A stretch of 64,000 nt of DNA from positions 3,534,001 to 3,598,000 of the forward strand of contig NZ_AP031572.1 of NCBI RefSeq assembly GCF_040436315.1, read 5' to 3'. Each line of letters starts with the position of its first letter. The stretch's first letter is position 1. Below the pieces are notes generated by a model. The model was not told the origin of the DNA. It ran no database searches and saw only the letters and a list, made by a program, of their open reading frames with translations. The stretch comes from Synechocystis sp. LKSZ1. GTDB taxonomy: Bacteria > Cyanobacteriota > Cyanobacteriia > Cyanobacteriales > Microcystaceae. This document shows, piece after piece, positions 7,836 to 15,468 of the stretch. Made by a program: the position numbers and the translations under genes.

Positions 7836-8756
7836 GTGGAACTACGACAGGTTATTATTGCCCACAAGGCCGGCCATCCCCAAAGCAAAGCCTACGCCGA
7901 GCGTTGTGCCAAAGAACTCGAAGCACTGAATTGCAAAGTTCTGATGGGCCCCAGTGGCTACAAAGATAACCCCTATCCCGTATTTCTGGCCTCGGCGAAC
8001 GAAAAGATTGACCTGGCCCTCGTCCTGGGGGGCGATGGCACTATTCTAGCGGCGGCTCGACAATTAGCCCCGGAAAAAATTCCGATTCTTGCGGTTAACG
8101 TGGGGGGCCATCTGGGCTTTCTGACGGAACCCCTAGACCTATTTCAGGATACAGCGGCAGTGTGGGAGCGCCTACTCCAGGATCGCTACGCGGTTCTCCA
8201 ACGCATGACCCTCGAAGCGGGCCTCTACGAAGGGTCTAAGGAAAATCCCCACCTCGTCAGTGAACGTTTCCATTGTCTCAATGAAATGTGCATCAAGCCC
8301 GCCAGCATTGACCGAATGCCCACCGCCACCATTGAGATCGAAATTGACGGGGAATTGGTGGATCAATACCAGTGTGATGGTCTACTCGTGGCGACACCGA
8401 CGGGATCCACCTGCTATACGGCTTCGGCCAATGGCCCGATCCTCCACCCCGGCATGGATGCCATTATCGTTACCCCCATTTGCCCCCTCAGCCTTTCAAG
8501 TCGGCCGATCGTGATTCCCCCCGGTTCTACCGTCAATGTTTGGCCCCTGGGAGACTACGAACTCAACACCAAACTCTGGACTGATGGTTCCTTAGCTACC
8601 GGCATTTGGCCGGGCCAACGGGTGGGTATTCGTATGGCCCATGAACCGGCCCAGTTTATTCTTCTGCGGGAACATTACTCCTTTTATCACACCCTGCGGG
8701 ATAAATTGCAGTGGGCGGGGGCCCGCATCCATTTGGAAAATAATCACACTAATTAA
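7836..8756 (+). CDS. nadK: NAD+ kinase
   Basis: This enzyme phosphorylates NAD+ to NADP+. The nucleotide motif LGGDGTILAAAR lies at about residues 65-75 and NVGGHLGFLTE follows at once. Later come the signature CDGLLVATPTGSTCYTASANGP and the LSSRPIVIP segment. The protein begins VELRQVIIAHKAGH, matching cyanobacterial NadK N-termini, so the GTG at 7836 is preferred over the TTG at 7770. The longer form would also overlap the divergent cobI start and leave no room for promoters. At about 306 residues it has normal family length. A decayed tRNA begins 4 nt after its stop. Confidence 0.88.
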   Translation: MELRQVIIAHKAGHPQSKAYAERCAKELEALNCKVLMGPSGYKDNPYPVFLASANEKIDLALVLGGDGTILAAARQLAPEKIPILAVNVGGHLGFLTEPLDLFQDTAAVWERLLQDRYAVLQRMTLEAGLYEGSKENPHLVSERFHCLNEMCIKPASIDRMPTATIEIEIDGELVDQYQCDGLLVATPTGSTCYTASANGPILHPGMDAIIVTPICPLSLSSRPIVIPPGSTVNVWPLGDYELNTKLWTDGSLATGIWPGQRVGIRMAHEPAQFILLREHYSFYHTLRDKLQWAGARIHLENNHTN

Positions 8757-8760
8757 CTTG

Positions 8761-8834
8761 TAGGGCGTCGCCAACTTAAGTATCACACTACTTTAAAGTA
8801 GTAGAGGTTGTGGGTTCGGGTCCTGCCGCTCTGA
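8761..8834 (+). pseudogene. tRNA-Pro-like relic (decayed copy of the tRNA at 30894)
   Basis: This 74-nt stretch aligns without gaps to the intact tRNA-Pro(GGG) at 30894-30967, with about 18 differences. The anticodon stem CTACT/AGTAG is identical, but the loop reads TTAAAGT, turning the anticodon GGG into AAA. The D stem (GCCA/TCAC) no longer pairs and the conserved GG of the D loop is lost. The acceptor stem still pairs through changed bases (TAGGGCG with CGCTCTG), and the T loop changes from TTCAAAT to TTCGGGT. It starts 4 nt after the nadK stop without an obvious promoter. The similarity continues about 17 nt past the 3' end, so the duplication included flanking DNA. A functional tRNA is unlikely. 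Confidence 0.8.
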
Positions 8835-8959
8835 TTGCAAACAATTTAATAGCTGATTTAGATTAACTTAGGATACACTTTCATGGTTGCCAAACTAGCC
8901 TATCATGCCTTTAAATCAGGTGCCTTGGTTTGAATTTACTTTAATTAACTGCTAAAACA

Positions 8960-10390
8960 ATGAGTCTTTGCATTAATCCAGATTGTGAGAAGTCAAAAAA
9001 TCAAGAAGATCAAGGTCTGCGCTTATTTTGCACAGGTTGTGGCTCAAGCCTTCTAATTAATGATCTCTACCGTGTGATTCAATATCTAGGGGGCGGTGGC
9101 TTTGGGATCACTTATTTAGTAGATGATTGTGGAAAAAAGAAAGTCTTAAAAATTCTTCATAATACTGACCCTAAAGCGATCTCCTTGTTCGATCAAGAAG
9201 CCCGTGTCCTTCAAGGTTTAACTCATCCGGGGATTCCCTCTGTAGAAATAGGAGGACGATTTGACTATTTTCCACGAGGTGGTCAGGAACCCTTGCGATG
9301 TTTGGTGATGGAATATATTGAAGGGGAAACCATTGAAGACTATTTGTCCAAAAGAGATTATAGACCTATTTCAGAACAAGCGGCAGTACGTTGGTTACAG
9401 GAGTTGATAGAAATCCTGGCGTTAGTACATAGTGCAAACTATTTTCATCGAGATATTAAACCAGCCAATATTATGCTAAGGTCTTCTGGTCAAATTACTT
9501 TAATTGATTTTGGTACAGCACGAGAAGAAACCCAAACCTATTTACAAAAACTTTCTGGACAAGGCGTTACAGGAATTGTATCAGTTGGTTATACTCCCCA
9601 TGAACAAGCACATGGCCATGCAGAATATCGCTCTGATTTTTTCTCAGTGGGTCGCACGTTTGTTTTTTTATTAACAGGAAAAACACCAGATCAGTTTCAA
9701 GATAGCTTAAAAAATGGCTTGATTTGGCAACAGGAAGCCCAAAGCTATCGCCAGGAATTAAGAGATTTAATAGATGAATTAATGCGTCCCGATGTCAATG
9801 ATAGACCAATCAACGCCCAGGCTATTTTAGAGAAATTAAAATTATTGGTTGATTTTTATCAAACCCCAAAAACAGTCAAGGTCTTTAAATCGAATTCTTC
9901 CACAAACAGCATAAAACCGATAAAAAGTAGCAAGTTATTTTTGAATCGCCAAATAACGATCAATCTTGATTTATTATTGATTTTTTCCAGTCTGGCAACA
10001 GGAACCATTGGATTAACACTGGGTTTAATGATTCCATTTCGTAACGCTGTAAAAGTTCCAGTTCAGCCCCGATCTTCTCCTCCTCTTAAAGTTGCCCCTA
10101 AACCAACTCAACCCGCTAAGCCTAAAGCTACTACTCCTAAACCAACTCAACCCGCTAAACCTAAAGCTACTACCCCTAAACCAGCTCAGACCGACAAGCC
10201 CAAAACTATTCAACCGGCCAAGCTTAAAGCTACTACTCCTAAACCAGCTCGGACTACTGAACTTAAAGTTACTCAACCTGCTAAGCCTCAATCTACTACC
10301 CCTAAAGCAACTCAGCCTACTAAACCTGACGCTACTCCTCCTAAAGCGACTCAACCCGATAAACCTAAAGCTACCCCTAAACCTGAGTAA
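8960..10390 (+). CDS. Membrane-anchored Ser/Thr protein kinase with N-terminal Cys4 motif and Pro/Lys-rich repeat tail
   Basis: Residues 4-27 carry a four-cysteine zinc-ribbon-like motif (C4, C9, C24, C27), as in SpkB-type cyanobacterial kinases. A Hanks-type kinase domain follows, with GGGGFG (44-49), the ATP lysine K64, catalytic HRDIKPAN (163-170) and DFG (183-185), so it looks active. One membrane helix (about 335-359) then leads to an outer tail of Pro/Lys/Thr repeats of roughly 13 residues (PKPTQPAKPKATT type). The kinase is thus cytoplasmic and the tail periplasmic. The gene is AT-rich and nearly free of GGCC, unlike its neighbours, and lies 125 nt after the tRNA-Pro relic, suggesting horizontal gain. 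Confidence 0.88.
   Translation: MSLCINPDCEKSKNQEDQGLRLFCTGCGSSLLINDLYRVIQYLGGGGFGITYLVDDCGKKKVLKILHNTDPKAISLFDQEARVLQGLTHPGIPSVEIGGRFDYFPRGGQEPLRCLVMEYIEGETIEDYLSKRDYRPISEQAAVRWLQELIEILALVHSANYFHRDIKPANIMLRSSGQITLIDFGTAREETQTYLQKLSGQGVTGIVSVGYTPHEQAHGHAEYRSDFFSVGRTFVFLLTGKTPDQFQDSLKNGLIWQQEAQSYRQELRDLIDELMRPDVNDRPINAQAILEKLKLLVDFYQTPKTVKVFKSNSSTNSIKPIKSSKLFLNRQITINLDLLLIFSSLATGTIGLTLGLMIPFRNAVKVPVQPRSSPPLKVAPKPTQPAKPKATTPKPTQPAKPKATTPKPAQTDKPKTIQPAKLKATTPKPARTTELKVTQPAKPQSTTPKATQPTKPDATPPKATQPDKPKATPKPE
10097..10387 (+). repeat. Degenerate 39-bp tandem repeats inside the kinase gene
   Basis: The kinase tail is encoded by imperfect tandem units. The first copies are 39 nt long and encode the 13-residue pattern PKPTQPAKPKATT. 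Later copies drift in both sequence and length. Such tracts change copy number easily by slippage, so tail length may vary between strains. The Lys/Pro-rich product would be extended and positively charged, which would suit contact with cell wall or polysaccharide, though that role is inferred. Confidence 0.75.
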
Positions 10391-10510
10391 ACAAATAGGG
10401 AATTTGATCCATCTTTGTTTACCACCGATATTCTTATTTTAGTTCTAATTAAAAAAGCTTCTTAAACTTGAGAAGAGGCTCCACTCCTGTTCACATGACA
10501 AAAAAGACCA

Positions 10511-10529
10511 AAAAGTTTATGAAACTTTT
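10511..10529. promoter_or_regulatory. 19-bp perfect palindrome upstream of the phytochrome operon
   Basis: AAAAGTTT-ATG-AAACTTTT is a perfect inverted repeat with 8-bp arms, located about 100 nt upstream of the cph1 start in the AT-rich gap between the kinase and cph1 genes. It has no following T-run on either side strong enough for a terminator. Position and symmetry fit an operator for a dimeric regulator, but no named regulator can be assigned. The gap 10391-10630 holds no gene. Confidence 0.35.
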
Positions 10530-10630
10530 CAAATCGTGATTTTTATTTAGATTTTGCCAGTCGTTCTCCCAGAATAAGTCCGCTAGGATAAATTCAAGAC
10601 CAAATGTTAGGGCAATCCTAGGGAGACGGT

Positions 10631-12904
10631 ATGGCTAATTTAGTGAGTCAACAGGATCAGCATTTACAGGAATTAGAAAAATTAGCAATTCATACGACGT
10701 CCCAGATTCAAGCCTACGGCATGGTTTTGGTACTCGCAGAGCCGGATTTAAGCATTGTTCAGACCAGTACCAATTGTCACAGTTTGTTAGGTATTTCTGC
10801 TCAGCAATTATTGGGTGAGTCCCTAGAGTCCATTTTTGATAGTTTTCAAATTGAACCCATTAAGGAACAAATTACCGCTGGTAACTTGGATTTTATTAAT
10901 CCCACCAAGCTCTGGGCCCGTTTAGATGGCGATAATTACACCGTTTTTGACGCTGTTTTCCATCGCAATGCCGAAAATATTCTGATTTTAGAGCTAGAAC
11001 CCACCGATTCCGTTGATAGTATTTCGTTTCTGAGTTTTTACCATCTGGCTAAGGTATCAATTAACGAACTCGGGGCCAGCGCCAGTCTGGAGGAATTTTG
11101 CCAGGTGATTGTAAAGGAAGTGCGCCAGTTAACCGGCTTTGACCGGGTAATGCTCTACCGTTTTGATCAATACAATCATGGCGATGTGATTGCCGAGGAT
11201 AAGCGAGCTGACCTGGAGCCCTATCTCGGCCTGCGTTATCCCGAATCGGATATTCCCCAGCCCGCCCGTCGTTTATTTATCCATAACCCCATTCGTCTGA
11301 TTCCCGATGCCAAGGCCCCAGTAGTGGAACTTTATCCGGCCCTGCATCCCAGCACGGAACAGCCCCTCGACTTGACTCAATCGATTCTGCGTAGTGCCTC
11401 TCCTTGTCACTTGGAGTACCTGCACAATATGAAGGTCGGGGCCTCCCTCACTATCTCTTTGATTAAGGATGGTGCCCTGTGGGGCCTGATTGCTTGCCAC
11501 CATTTAACCCCGAAGCATGTGCCCTATGAACTGCGGAAGGCCTGCGAGTTTTTGGGGCGGGTGGTGTTTGCCGACCTTTCAGCACGGGAAGATACCCAGG
11601 ACTACGATTACCGCATGGCCCTGAAGGAGATCCAAACCCGCCTCGTGGACGAAATGACAACATCCCCCGATTTTATTGAGGGGTTAATGGCTGACCGCCA
11701 GGGCCTGCTAGATTTAACCGGAGCCCAGGGCGCGGCCCTTTGCTTTGGAGACCGTCTGCTCTTGCTAGGCCAAACCCCCAGTGAATCGGAGGTGAAATAT
11801 CTATTGCAATGGCTCAAGGGCCAGGCCTTAGATGATGTCTTTTTTACCCAGTCCCTAGCCAGTCTCTACAGTGATGCCCTCGGCTTTAAAGAAGTGGCGA
11901 GTGGTCTGATTGCTCTACCAATTGCAGAGCGCAATTATTTGCTCTGGTTCCGCCCCGAAGTGTTGCAGACCGTTAACTGGGGGGGCGATCCCAGTCATGC
12001 CTTTGAAATTGTGGCCCTCAATAATCAACAAGTACGGCTTTCTCCCCGTAAATCCTTTGAGCGTTGGAAGGAAACGGTACGACTGAATTCTCTACCCTGG
12101 AAACCGGTGGAAATTCGGGCGGCCCTAGAATTGAAAAAGGCCATTGTTAATATCATTCTGCGCCAGGCCGATGAACTCGCTGAACTGGCCCGGGATCTAG
12201 AACGTTCCAATGCCGACCTGAAAAAATTCGCCTACGTGGCCTCCCATGACCTCCAGGAACCCCTCAATCAAGTCGCAAATTACGTCCAACTGTTGGAAAT
12301 GCGCTACGGCGAACAATTAGACGAAGACGCCGCAGAGTTTATTAATTTTGCGGTGGATGGGGTGTCCTTGATGCAGACCCTGATCGATGATGTGTTGGCC
12401 TACTCCAAAGTAGATGTCCAAAATGCAGAATTGGCCCTGACCGATAGTCATCAGGCCCTCGACCGGGCCCTGGCCAATCTCCGGCGTCGCATTCTGGAAA
12501 ACCAGGCTCGGATCACCGTTGATCCCCTGCCGGCAGTGATGGCCGATGGCACCCAACTCATGCAGGTTTTCCAAAACTTAATTGGCAATGCTCTGAAATT
12601 CCGAACAAAGACTCCCCCGGAAATTCATGTCAGTGCCCAGCGTCTAGATAAGGCCTGGCTATTTTCCGTGCAGGATAACGGGATTGGCATTGACCCCCAA
12701 TTCTTTGACCGTATTTTTGTCATTTTTCAACGCCTGCATACCCGTGATGAGTACAGTGGCACGGGCATGGGCCTGGCTATCTGTAAGAAAATTATCGATG
12801 GTCACCGGGGACAAATCTGGGTAGAGTCGGAATTGGGTCAAGGTTCCACCTTCTTTTTCACCATTCCAGTAGGAGGCGCTGAGCGTGACCGTCGCCGAGT
12901 ATGA
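10631..12904 (+). CDS. cph1: Phytochrome Cph1, bilin-binding histidine kinase
   Basis: The 757-residue protein has the order PAS-GAF-PHY-HisKA-HATPase. The GAF domain contains YPESDIPQPAR with Asp207, and the bilin attachment cysteine C259 followed by H260 (SASPCHLEYL), the same position as in Synechocystis Cph1. The PHY domain and the long helix ERSNADLKKF lead to the phospho-accepting H539 in ASHDLQEPLN. The ATP-binding G boxes are DNGIGIDP and GTGMGLAI. The protein senses red and far-red light with a phycocyanobilin-type chromophore and phosphorylates Rcp1. GGGAG 7 nt before the ATG supports the start. Its end overlaps rcp1 by 20 nt, indicating coupled translation. Confidence 0.97.
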   Translation: MANLVSQQDQHLQELEKLAIHTTSQIQAYGMVLVLAEPDLSIVQTSTNCHSLLGISAQQLLGESLESIFDSFQIEPIKEQITAGNLDFINPTKLWARLDGDNYTVFDAVFHRNAENILILELEPTDSVDSISFLSFYHLAKVSINELGASASLEEFCQVIVKEVRQLTGFDRVMLYRFDQYNHGDVIAEDKRADLEPYLGLRYPESDIPQPARRLFIHNPIRLIPDAKAPVVELYPALHPSTEQPLDLTQSILRSASPCHLEYLHNMKVGASLTISLIKDGALWGLIACHHLTPKHVPYELRKACEFLGRVVFADLSAREDTQDYDYRMALKEIQTRLVDEMTTSPDFIEGLMADRQGLLDLTGAQGAALCFGDRLLLLGQTPSESEVKYLLQWLKGQALDDVFFTQSLASLYSDALGFKEVASGLIALPIAERNYLLWFRPEVLQTVNWGGDPSHAFEIVALNNQQVRLSPRKSFERWKETVRLNSLPWKPVEIRAALELKKAIVNIILRQADELAELARDLERSNADLKKFAYVASHDLQEPLNQVANYVQLLEMRYGEQLDEDAAEFINFAVDGVSLMQTLIDDVLAYSKVDVQNAELALTDSHQALDRALANLRRRILENQARITVDPLPAVMADGTQLMQVFQNLIGNALKFRTKTPPEIHVSAQRLDKAWLFSVQDNGIGIDPQFFDRIFVIFQRLHTRDEYSGTGMGLAICKKIIDGHRGQIWVESELGQGSTFFFTIPVGGAERDRRRV

Positions 12905-13331
12905 ACAACCGAAAGTCATCCTGTTGGTGGAAGATAGTAAGGCGGATATTCGTCTTGTCCAAGAAGTGCTGAAATCCAGTACAGTCGCCCACGACCTCCG
13001 GGTGGTTCGGGATGGCCTGGCGGCCATGGACTACCTCTACCAACGCAATGACCACCTGGATGCCCCCCGGCCCAATTTGATTGTCCTTGACCTCAATCTG
13101 CCCAAAAAAGATGGCCGGGAGGTGTTGGCAGAAATTAAAACGAATCCTGACCTGAAGCGAATTCCGGTGGTGGTGCTAACCACTTCTCACCATGAGGAGG
13201 ATATTCAATGTAGCTATGAATTACATGTCAACTGTTACATCACCAAATCTCGTAATCTCAAAGATCTTTTTAAGCTAGTACAAGGTATTGAATCGTTTTG
13301 GCTGGAGACCGTGACCCTCCCCCATGACTAG
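12885..13331 (+). CDS. rcp1: Phytochrome response regulator Rcp1
   Basis: This is a 148-residue single-domain receiver. Near the start are the acidic pair E16/D17 (LLVEDSKAD), the phospho-acceptor D69 (VLDLNLP), the switch threonines in VVLTTSHH and the lysine in ITKSRN; the C-terminal VQGIESFWLETVTLP is the dimer segment characteristic of Rcp1. It receives phosphate from Cph1 and has no output domain. The GTG start at 12885 is supported by AGGAGG at 12871-12876, 8 nt upstream and inside the cph1 coding region. The 20-nt overlap with cph1 suggests fixed stoichiometry of the pair. Confidence 0.95.
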   Translation: MTVAEYEQPKVILLVEDSKADIRLVQEVLKSSTVAHDLRVVRDGLAAMDYLYQRNDHLDAPRPNLIVLDLNLPKKDGREVLAEIKTNPDLKRIPVVVLTTSHHEEDIQCSYELHVNCYITKSRNLKDLFKLVQGIESFWLETVTLPHD

Positions 13332-13391
13332 GCAATGCGATAAATCCTTGAGTAATCACTATCTGTTGGCAGGAGGTGTTGGGTATAGGTT

Positions 13392-14597
13392 ATGGAGACC
13401 AATCGTACAATTCAAATTCTGTTAATTGAAGACAGTTTGGCTGAGGCGCGACTGCTCAAGGAAATCCTCAAGGGGGTAACGGGTTATCAATTTTTTATTG
13501 CCCATGTCCTGCGCTTGGCCGAGGCCCTCCAGTATCTTCAACAGCAGGAGGTGAACATTATTTTACTGGATCTGACCTTGCCCGATAGCCAGGGCCTATC
13601 TTCCCTCCAGCCCTTACTGCAAATCGCTCCCCAAGTCCCCATCGTTGTCCTGACCCACTACGATAACGACGGTTTGGCCCTAGAGGCCGTCCGTCAGGGG
13701 GCCCAAGATTACCTCGTTAAACGTCAGGCCAGTGCCGATAACCTGATTCGGGCTATTTGCTATGCCATTGAACGTAAGCAGGCCGACCAACACCTCTACC
13801 AACTCAACCAACATTTAACCGAAGATATTAAAGTCCAGGCGGCGGAACTGGATAAGGTCAAGGCCCTGAACCAAATGAAATCGGAATTTGTGTCGATGTT
13901 GTCCCACGATTTCCGCAATCCGTTAAATACCATCCTCTTATCTGCTGGCCTGTTGGAAGAAAGCCGCGACCGCCTCACCCCGGAACAGCAAGTCACCTAT
14001 TTTCAAATGATCCGTACCGCCATTAAAGATATGGATCAACTGCTCAGCGAAGTGCTACTGTTGGGCCGTTCCGATGCCGGGCAATTGCAGTGCAGTTTTT
14101 CCCCCCTGGATTTGATGCAATTTTGCCAAGAGCTCGTCCGTTCTATTTCATCGAGTCGCCCGGAATCCCAACGGATTCGCTTTACCAGCCAGGGCAATGT
14201 GGCCGTTGGCCTGTGGGATGCGAAGTTACTGCGCCACATTTTATTGAATCTTCTCAGCAATGCCCTAAAATATTCTCCTGCGGGCCAGCCGGTGGACTTT
14301 ACCTTAATTGGCCAGGGCCAACAGGTGTGCTTCCAAGTCCGAGACTACGGTATTGGCATTCCCCCAGAGGCAATTCCCCAGCTATTCCATCCTTTCTACC
14401 GAGCCGATAATGTGGATACCATCCAAGGAACCGGCCTCGGCCTGGCCATTGTGCAAAAATGTACAGAACTCCATGGCGGTCGAGTACAAGTGATCAGTGA
14501 ACTCGGCCTGGGCTCGACCTTTACCGTTATCCTGCCCGTGCTCAATACCAGCGTCGAAAGCCTTTCCTTTGTGCCGGACAACCTACAAATACGCTAG
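13392..14597 (+). CDS. Receiver-histidine kinase protein linked to cph1-rcp1
   Basis: The 401-residue soluble protein has a receiver domain first (residues about 7-125, with IEDS and the acceptor Asp in LLDLTLPDSQG), a coiled-coil linker, then HisKA with MLSHDFRNPL and an HATPase domain with DYGIGIPP and GTGLGLAI. This receiver-first order means an upstream kinase could regulate this kinase. It lies 60 nt after rcp1 on the same strand, with AGGAGG 14 nt before the ATG, so it probably extends the phytochrome signalling chain. Whether Cph1 directly phosphorylates it is an inference from location. No sensor domain or membrane helix is present. Confidence 0.88.
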   Translation: METNRTIQILLIEDSLAEARLLKEILKGVTGYQFFIAHVLRLAEALQYLQQQEVNIILLDLTLPDSQGLSSLQPLLQIAPQVPIVVLTHYDNDGLALEAVRQGAQDYLVKRQASADNLIRAICYAIERKQADQHLYQLNQHLTEDIKVQAAELDKVKALNQMKSEFVSMLSHDFRNPLNTILLSAGLLEESRDRLTPEQQVTYFQMIRTAIKDMDQLLSEVLLLGRSDAGQLQCSFSPLDLMQFCQELVRSISSSRPESQRIRFTSQGNVAVGLWDAKLLRHILLNLLSNALKYSPAGQPVDFTLIGQGQQVCFQVRDYGIGIPPEAIPQLFHPFYRADNVDTIQGTGLGLAIVQKCTELHGGRVQVISELGLGSTFTVILPVLNTSVESLSFVPDNLQIR

Positions 14598-14685
14598 TCC
14601 TAGTAGGACGTAACAATTTATCCTGGCCCCATTGCCAGCCCTTCCCCAATCACGTTATCAGTAGGATAGAACCACGGTGAATCCT

Positions 14686-15105
14686 ATGTTTAAAAGTATT
14701 TTATTTCCCATTGACCAAAGCCGCGAAGCTCGGGAAGCCGCCCAAATGGTGGTGAATTTAGTGAAAACCCACCAGAGTCGTTTGACCCTGCTCTCGGTGG
14801 TGGAACAGACCCCTGCCGCTGATCAAGGAAGTAGCGAGACGACAAGCCCTATGGCCTCGCCCGAACAGGTCGCCCAACTCCTGCAGGCGGCCCAGGCCCT
14901 GTTTGCTAAGGAGAACATCTCTGCGGAGGTGATTGAACGGGACGGCATGCCCTCTTTTACTATCTGTGATGTAGCCGATGAAATTAATGCCGATTTAATT
15001 GTGATGGGTTGTCGGGGCCTAGGCCTAACGACGGAAGGGGCCGCAGAAAGCGTGACCAGTCGGGTGATTAATCTGTCTCCCTGTCCAGTTTTGATCGTTC
15101 CCTAG
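14686..15105 (+). CDS. Universal stress protein (UspA family)
   Basis: A short, soluble, about 139-residue Usp-domain protein. It starts MFKSILFPIDQS, the typical first strand of the fold, and ends with the nucleotide-binding segment VMGCRGLG followed by VINLSPCPVLIVP. The G-x2-G motif is partly present, so ATP binding is likely but not certain. The in-frame GTG at 14677 is an alternative start three codons upstream, closer to the GGAT sequence at 14664. The 3' end overlaps the convergent membrane-protein gene by 38 nt. Its stress role is inferred from the family. Confidence 0.8.
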   Translation: MFKSILFPIDQSREAREAAQMVVNLVKTHQSRLTLLSVVEQTPAADQGSSETTSPMASPEQVAQLLQAAQALFAKENISAEVIERDGMPSFTICDVADEINADLIVMGCRGLGLTTEGAAESVTSRVINLSPCPVLIVP

Positions 15106-15430
15106 GTGTTGTTTGTGGGGCCTGTAACTGTCGCCAGAGGAGCCAAATGCAAGTTAGAAAATAACCCGAGGTGAACAGGCCGTTGAGGTACAGCAACCGG
15201 AGGCTCCAGAGTTCCGGGCCGATTGTACTCCCCAGGCTCAATAAACAGTAAAGGAGGAGCCAGCTTCCCGTGAGTCGCAGGGCCTGACGGCTGGCCCGAT
15301 GGCGGCGATCCGATGGGGGCAATTGCTTGAGGAACCCCAGGGCCGGTACAAGGCCCAGCACCGGCAAAAAAACGAGGCTCCGTTGAAGACGCTCAAAGGG
15401 GTCTTCTGGAAAGGGGTCTTGGGCAGACAT
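15068..15430 (-). CDS. Small hypothetical membrane protein
   Basis: The 120-residue protein begins MSAQDPFPEDPFERLQRSL and has about three hydrophobic helices separated by a basic segment (PPSDRRHRASRQALR). No family is recognised with confidence; the FPEDPFERLQRSLVFLPVLG pattern resembles conserved cyanobacterial membrane proteins of unknown role. The ATG at 15430 is chosen over the one at 15454 because it starts directly at this conserved-looking N-terminus. It lies 38 nt downstream of ilvA on the same strand and may be co-transcribed with it. Its 3' end overlaps the convergent stress-protein gene. Confidence 0.6.
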   Translation of the reverse strand: MSAQDPFPEDPFERLQRSLVFLPVLGLVPALGFLKQLPPSDRRHRASRQALRLTGSWLLLYCLLSLGSTIGPELWSLRLLYLNGLFTSGYFLTCIWLLWRQLQAPQTTPRERSKLDRETD

Positions 15431-15468
15431 TGACAATGGCCTCAGGATAATCAACGCAAACCGCTCGC

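Noticed and set aside
10025-10442. Long open frames on both strands across the kinase repeat tract
   Set aside because: They are by-products of the 39-bp repeats; the residues are monotonous (Ser/Arg/Phe or Leu/Asn/Pro) and the kinase frame explains the region.
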